Notes under the pieces: model-generated
The model's input: only the letters and a program-made list of their open reading frames with translations
Told to the model about the DNA's origin: nothing
The model's database searches: none
Shown here: positions 22,711 to 25,074 of the stretch, one piece after another
Layout of the letters: every line of letters begins with the position of its first letter
How positions within the stretch are numbered: position 1 is the first letter of the stretch
Made by a program: the position numbers and the translations under genes
Assembly: GCA_019420065.1 (NCBI GenBank)
Contig: JAHZHX010000027.1
Coordinates: 1-25,074 of the forward strand
DNA from: Clostridiales bacterium
Lineage (GTDB): Bacteria; Bacillota; Clostridia; Christensenellales; Aristaeellaceae
Reading direction: 5' to 3'
DNA: 25,074 bases

Positions 22711-24888
22711 ATGGCTACCATCAAGGATATCGCGCGGGAAGCGGGCGTATCGCAGGGCACGGTTTCAAACGTGCTCAACGGCAAAGGCAACGTAAGCTCC
22801 ATCAAGATCCGCCAGGTGCAGCAGGCGGCCGAAAAGCTGGGCTATTCCATGAACCAGCGCGCGCAGATTCTGCGCCGCGGCTCCTCCAATACCCTGGCAG
22901 CCGTGCTGCCCAACCTCTATAACCGCTCTTACGTGGACTTTTACACCAGCTTTCGCAATTTCGCCAACTCGCGGGGATATGAGGTCAGCCTGCACCTGAC
23001 CGACGATCTGCCGGTCAAGGAGCAGCACGCCATAGAGGAAATCCTTTCCGCCATGACGGACAGCGCCGCCATTTTTACCTGCCGTACCGACGACATATGC
23101 GAAGGCTCCGGGCTGAAAAACATTTGTTACGTGGAGCGCGCGCCCGAAGGCAGCACGCCGCACCTGAGCTTTGACTTTTACCGCCTGGGCTGTGAAATGG
23201 CCGAGCGCGCCATGCGGGACGGCTGCCGTTTCCCTGCCGTGCTGTGCGAAAACACCGCCTTTGCTTCGCAGACGGCCTTTCTGCATGGCTTGCAGGACGC
23301 CCTGGCCCGCGCGCATCTGCCGCTGGCCATCCATCCCACCGACACCAAGTTCTGCACCGAGGACGTGTTCGAAACGCTTGCCTCCACCCCCGCTCCCGAC
23401 TGCGTTTTTGTATCCAATTACACCGTAGCGCAAACGGCCTGCAGCATCACCCGCCATTTTCTTGTGCGGCAGAACGTGCGCGTATATGCCGCCGCGCCGG
23501 TATTTACCTTTCCCTCCATGCAATGCACGGAGTTTGAGCTGAATTACCGCCTGCTGGGCCGCCGCGCCGCGGAAAGGCTGATAAACGGTCTCAAGAATCC
23601 CGACGCGCCGCAGCCGGCAGAGCTGCTGCCGCCGTCGGGCGTGCGCGCATGGATGCCGCGCGTGGAAAAAAATCGCTGCAAACGGCTGACCATTATCACC
23701 CCCGACGGCCACAACAGCGCCATCTTCCGCCACATTTCTCAAATGTACACCAAGGAAACCGGTATTGAAATCAACGTGGCCGCCTATACCTACAACGGGC
23801 TGAACGAGGTGCTCAACAACATTGAAAACACCACGTCCCTGGATATCGTGCGTCTGGACAGCAAGCGCTGGTCCAGCCATGCGCAGCGCATCTTTGTACC
23901 TCTCAAGGAGGTTGACCCGGATATCGACGAGGTGTTTGACGCCTTTTTGCCCGATATTTCCCGCGAATCCTTCTCCCACTGCAACGGCACGCTCTACGCC
24001 CTGCCCAGCACTCCCTGCGCGCAGCTGCTCTTTTACCGGCGTGATTTGTTTGAAAACCCGATCTTCCGCCGCCGCTACCAGGAAATGTACGGCTGCGAGC
24101 TGCTGCCGCCCGAAACCTATGCCGAATTCAATCGTATCGCCCGATTTTTCACCCGTTCCTTCAATCCCGATTCCCCCGTTCCCTACGGCACGGGGCTGAT
24201 GCTGAGCAACGCAACCTTTTCCGCCAAGGAATACCTTTCCCGCTATTTCAGCCACAGTACCAGCCTGTATGACGAAGACGGCCGGATCCTGCTGGACAGC
24301 CCCATCTCGCGGCAGTCCATGGAGGAGCTGATTGCCCTGCGCGACTGTGTGGATCTGCCCCACAGCAGCGTAGCGCAGTACGCTCTCTCCAGCTTTGCCG
24401 AGGGCAACACCGCCATGGCGCTGGACTATTCCAACTTTACCGGCAACATCACCTCGGCGCGCTCCCATGTCAGCGACCGCATCGGCTACGCCATGGTGCC
24501 GGGCGGCAATCCCATGCTGGGCGGCAGCTCCATCGGCATCTGCCGCTACTCGCAGCAGCAAAAAGAAGCCGCCCAGTTCCTGCGCTGGCTGTGTTCGCCC
24601 GAGGTCACAACCGCTATGGCGCTGATGGGTACGGCTTCCCCCTGCTCCAAAACCTATGAGAATTATGAAGTGGTCGAACAATTTCCCTGGCTTTTGCTGA
24701 CGCGCAAATGCTTTGCCATGTCGCATACAACCTACATTCCGCCCCATTGCGCGGCAAACTTTAACGAGCCAAAATTTTTAAGCATCCTGGGCATGGCGGT
24801 AAGCACGGCGCTGGGCGGCGTCATGCCGGTTGACGACACGCTGAAATTTGCCCAGCTGACGTTTGAAAAAACCTTTCCCGGCAAATAA
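22711..24888 (+). CDS. LacI-family regulator fused to an ABC solute-binding-protein-like domain
   Basis: This is a 725-residue protein with three parts. Residues 1-50 are a LacI helix-turn-helix (MATIKDIAREAGVSQGTVSN, VLNGKGNVSS). Residues ~57-317 are a LacI sensor domain in which TLAAVLPNLYNRSYVDFYTS and ELNYRLLGRRAAERL are recognisable. From ~324 (KRLTIITPDGHN) to the end it is a family-1 extracellular solute-binding-protein-like domain: GTLYALPSTPCAQLLFYRRD, TYAEFNRIARFF, GYAMVPGGNPMLGGSS, EAAQFLRWLCSPEV. No signal peptide or lipobox precedes it, so the domain must act in the cytoplasm as part of the regulator. Typical LacI proteins are ~340 residues, so this is twice the usual length. ATG 22711 has AAGGA upstream (12-base spacer). 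It likely controls the divergent isomerase-oxidoreductase operon through the palindrome at 22612-22629. Confidence 0.88.
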   Translation: MATIKDIAREAGVSQGTVSNVLNGKGNVSSIKIRQVQQAAEKLGYSMNQRAQILRRGSSNTLAAVLPNLYNRSYVDFYTSFRNFANSRGYEVSLHLTDDLPVKEQHAIEEILSAMTDSAAIFTCRTDDICEGSGLKNICYVERAPEGSTPHLSFDFYRLGCEMAERAMRDGCRFPAVLCENTAFASQTAFLHGLQDALARAHLPLAIHPTDTKFCTEDVFETLASTPAPDCVFVSNYTVAQTACSITRHFLVRQNVRVYAAAPVFTFPSMQCTEFELNYRLLGRRAAERLINGLKNPDAPQPAELLPPSGVRAWMPRVEKNRCKRLTIITPDGHNSAIFRHISQMYTKETGIEINVAAYTYNGLNEVLNNIENTTSLDIVRLDSKRWSSHAQRIFVPLKEVDPDIDEVFDAFLPDISRESFSHCNGTLYALPSTPCAQLLFYRRDLFENPIFRRRYQEMYGCELLPPETYAEFNRIARFFTRSFNPDSPVPYGTGLMLSNATFSAKEYLSRYFSHSTSLYDEDGRILLDSPISRQSMEELIALRDCVDLPHSSVAQYALSSFAEGNTAMALDYSNFTGNITSARSHVSDRIGYAMVPGGNPMLGGSSIGICRYSQQQKEAAQFLRWLCSPEVTTAMALMGTASPCSKTYENYEVVEQFPWLLLTRKCFAMSHTTYIPPHCAANFNEPKFLSILGMAVSTALGGVMPVDDTLKFAQLTFEKTFPGK

Positions 24889-24928
24889 TGTCTCTCCGGC
24901 CGCGTCCTTTGTCTTCTATAATATATTA

Positions 24929-24959
24929 AATGGCCGTCGGCTTCATGCCGACGGCCATT
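24929..24959. terminator. Strong hairpin after the LacI-type gene, probable terminator
   Basis: A perfect 13-bp stem (AATGGCCGTCGGC 24929-24941 with GCCGACGGCCATT 24947-24959) closes the loop TTCAT. It starts 40 bases after the stop. There is no clear T-tract, so it could also be the first hairpin of the following repeat element. Confidence 0.55.
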
Positions 24960-24961
24960 CA

Positions 24962-25074
24962 GTCTGTTGACAAAGTCAACAGACGGACAGAGGCTGAGAA
25001 AGTCCGCAAGGCAAGGAAACGAGCTTGCGGATCAGGGAGCTTACACAGACGTAAGTGACCGCCATCCGCAAGTG
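24962..25074. repeat. Structured repeat element of stacked inverted repeats (continues past window end)
   Basis: GTCTGTTGAC-AAA-GTCAACAGAC (24962-24984) is a perfect 10-bp inverted repeat. It is followed by TCCGCAAG (25003-25010) paired with CTTGCGGA (25024-25031), then CTTAC/GTAAG around a 6-nt loop (25040-25055), and a second TCCGCAAG at 25065-25072. The text resembles dispersed intergenic repeats I recall from gut clostridia, but that is memory, not a search. I see no credible gene in it. Confidence 0.55.

Noticed and set aside
19847..22795. A 982-residue plus-strand open frame opposite the oxidoreductase and isomerase genes
   Set aside because: It is the antisense shadow of two well-supported genes. 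Its translation is His/Gly/Ala-rich without domain motifs, it has no ribosome site, and it runs through the divergent promoter region.
22765..24747. A 660-residue minus-strand open frame opposite the LacI-type fusion gene
   Set aside because: It is low-complexity antisense translation of a gene with clear HTH and binding-protein motifs, with no ribosome site or promoter.
24917..24922. TATAAT after the LacI-type gene as a promoter
   Set aside because: No acceptable -35 lies 16-18 bp upstream, and no gene follows within the window.
24945..25058. A 37-codon plus-strand frame starting MPTAIQSVDK inside the terminal repeat
   Set aside because: Its ATG lies in a hairpin loop with no ribosome site, and the sequence is explained by inverted repeats. 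It is left as non-coding, though copies elsewhere could be tested for coding constraint.

Overview
The window looks like chromosomal DNA of a Gram-positive Clostridia-type bacterium (Bacillota), probably gut-associated. This is inferred from purine-rich Shine-Dalgarno sites before nearly every gene, SigA-type promoters (TTGACA-like, 17-18 bp spacer, TATAAT-like), a Wzm/Wzt exporter with an LtaS-type transferase, an LplB-type sugar permease and a moderately GC-rich sequence. TGA is an ordinary stop (it ends the M48 peptidase gene and others). No rRNA, tRNA, CRISPR array, insertion sequence or phage module was seen. No gene-free stretch exceeds 300 bases.

Layout. (1) 1-653 (-): 5' part of an LplB-type sugar ABC permease, running off the left edge. 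(2) 807-4661: housekeeping or accessory genes, namely a GNAT acetyltransferase (+), a glycerophosphodiester phosphodiesterase (-), a Ste24-like M48 membrane metalloprotease (+) and a DUF5131 radical-SAM-like protein (+). (3) 4819-14092 (-): one six-gene surface-glycan operon reading Wzm permease, Wzt ATPase, acyltransferase-3 membrane protein, DUF4422+GT8 glycosyltransferase, GT2+GT4 glycosyltransferase, LtaS-like phosphoglycerol-type transferase. It has a clear promoter with an embedded dyad and ends at a shared hairpin. The GT2+GT4 gene has an in-frame TGA; a basic, coiled-coil-like reading frame continues for 33 more codons. (4) 14359-16232: a small Cys-rich protein (+), shikimate kinase (-), a 29-residue basic ORF (+) and an aldose-1-epimerase-like protein (+). 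(5) 16282-19678 (-): a secreted protein of unknown function, two paralogous ABC-2-type membrane proteins and a BcrA-type ATPase, behind what looks like an ECF-sigma promoter (TGAACC-N16-CGTC). (6) 19793-24888: a divergent sugar-catabolism locus. A TIM-barrel sugar isomerase/epimerase and an FAD-dependent oxidoreductase with a lectin-like tail read leftward. A 725-residue LacI-type regulator fused to an ABC solute-binding-protein-like domain reads rightward. A perfect 18-bp palindrome sits inside the leftward promoter. (7) 24929-25074: stacked perfect inverted repeats that look like the start of a dispersed intergenic repeat element.

How the parts work together. Region 3 would build, acylate, decorate and export a cell-wall polymer. 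Region 5 looks like an envelope-stress or antimicrobial-peptide response cassette. Region 6 looks like a self-contained substrate-sensing and oxidation module whose regulator may read a ligand through a captured binding-protein fold. Functions are inferred from recognisable motifs only; no database search was possible.
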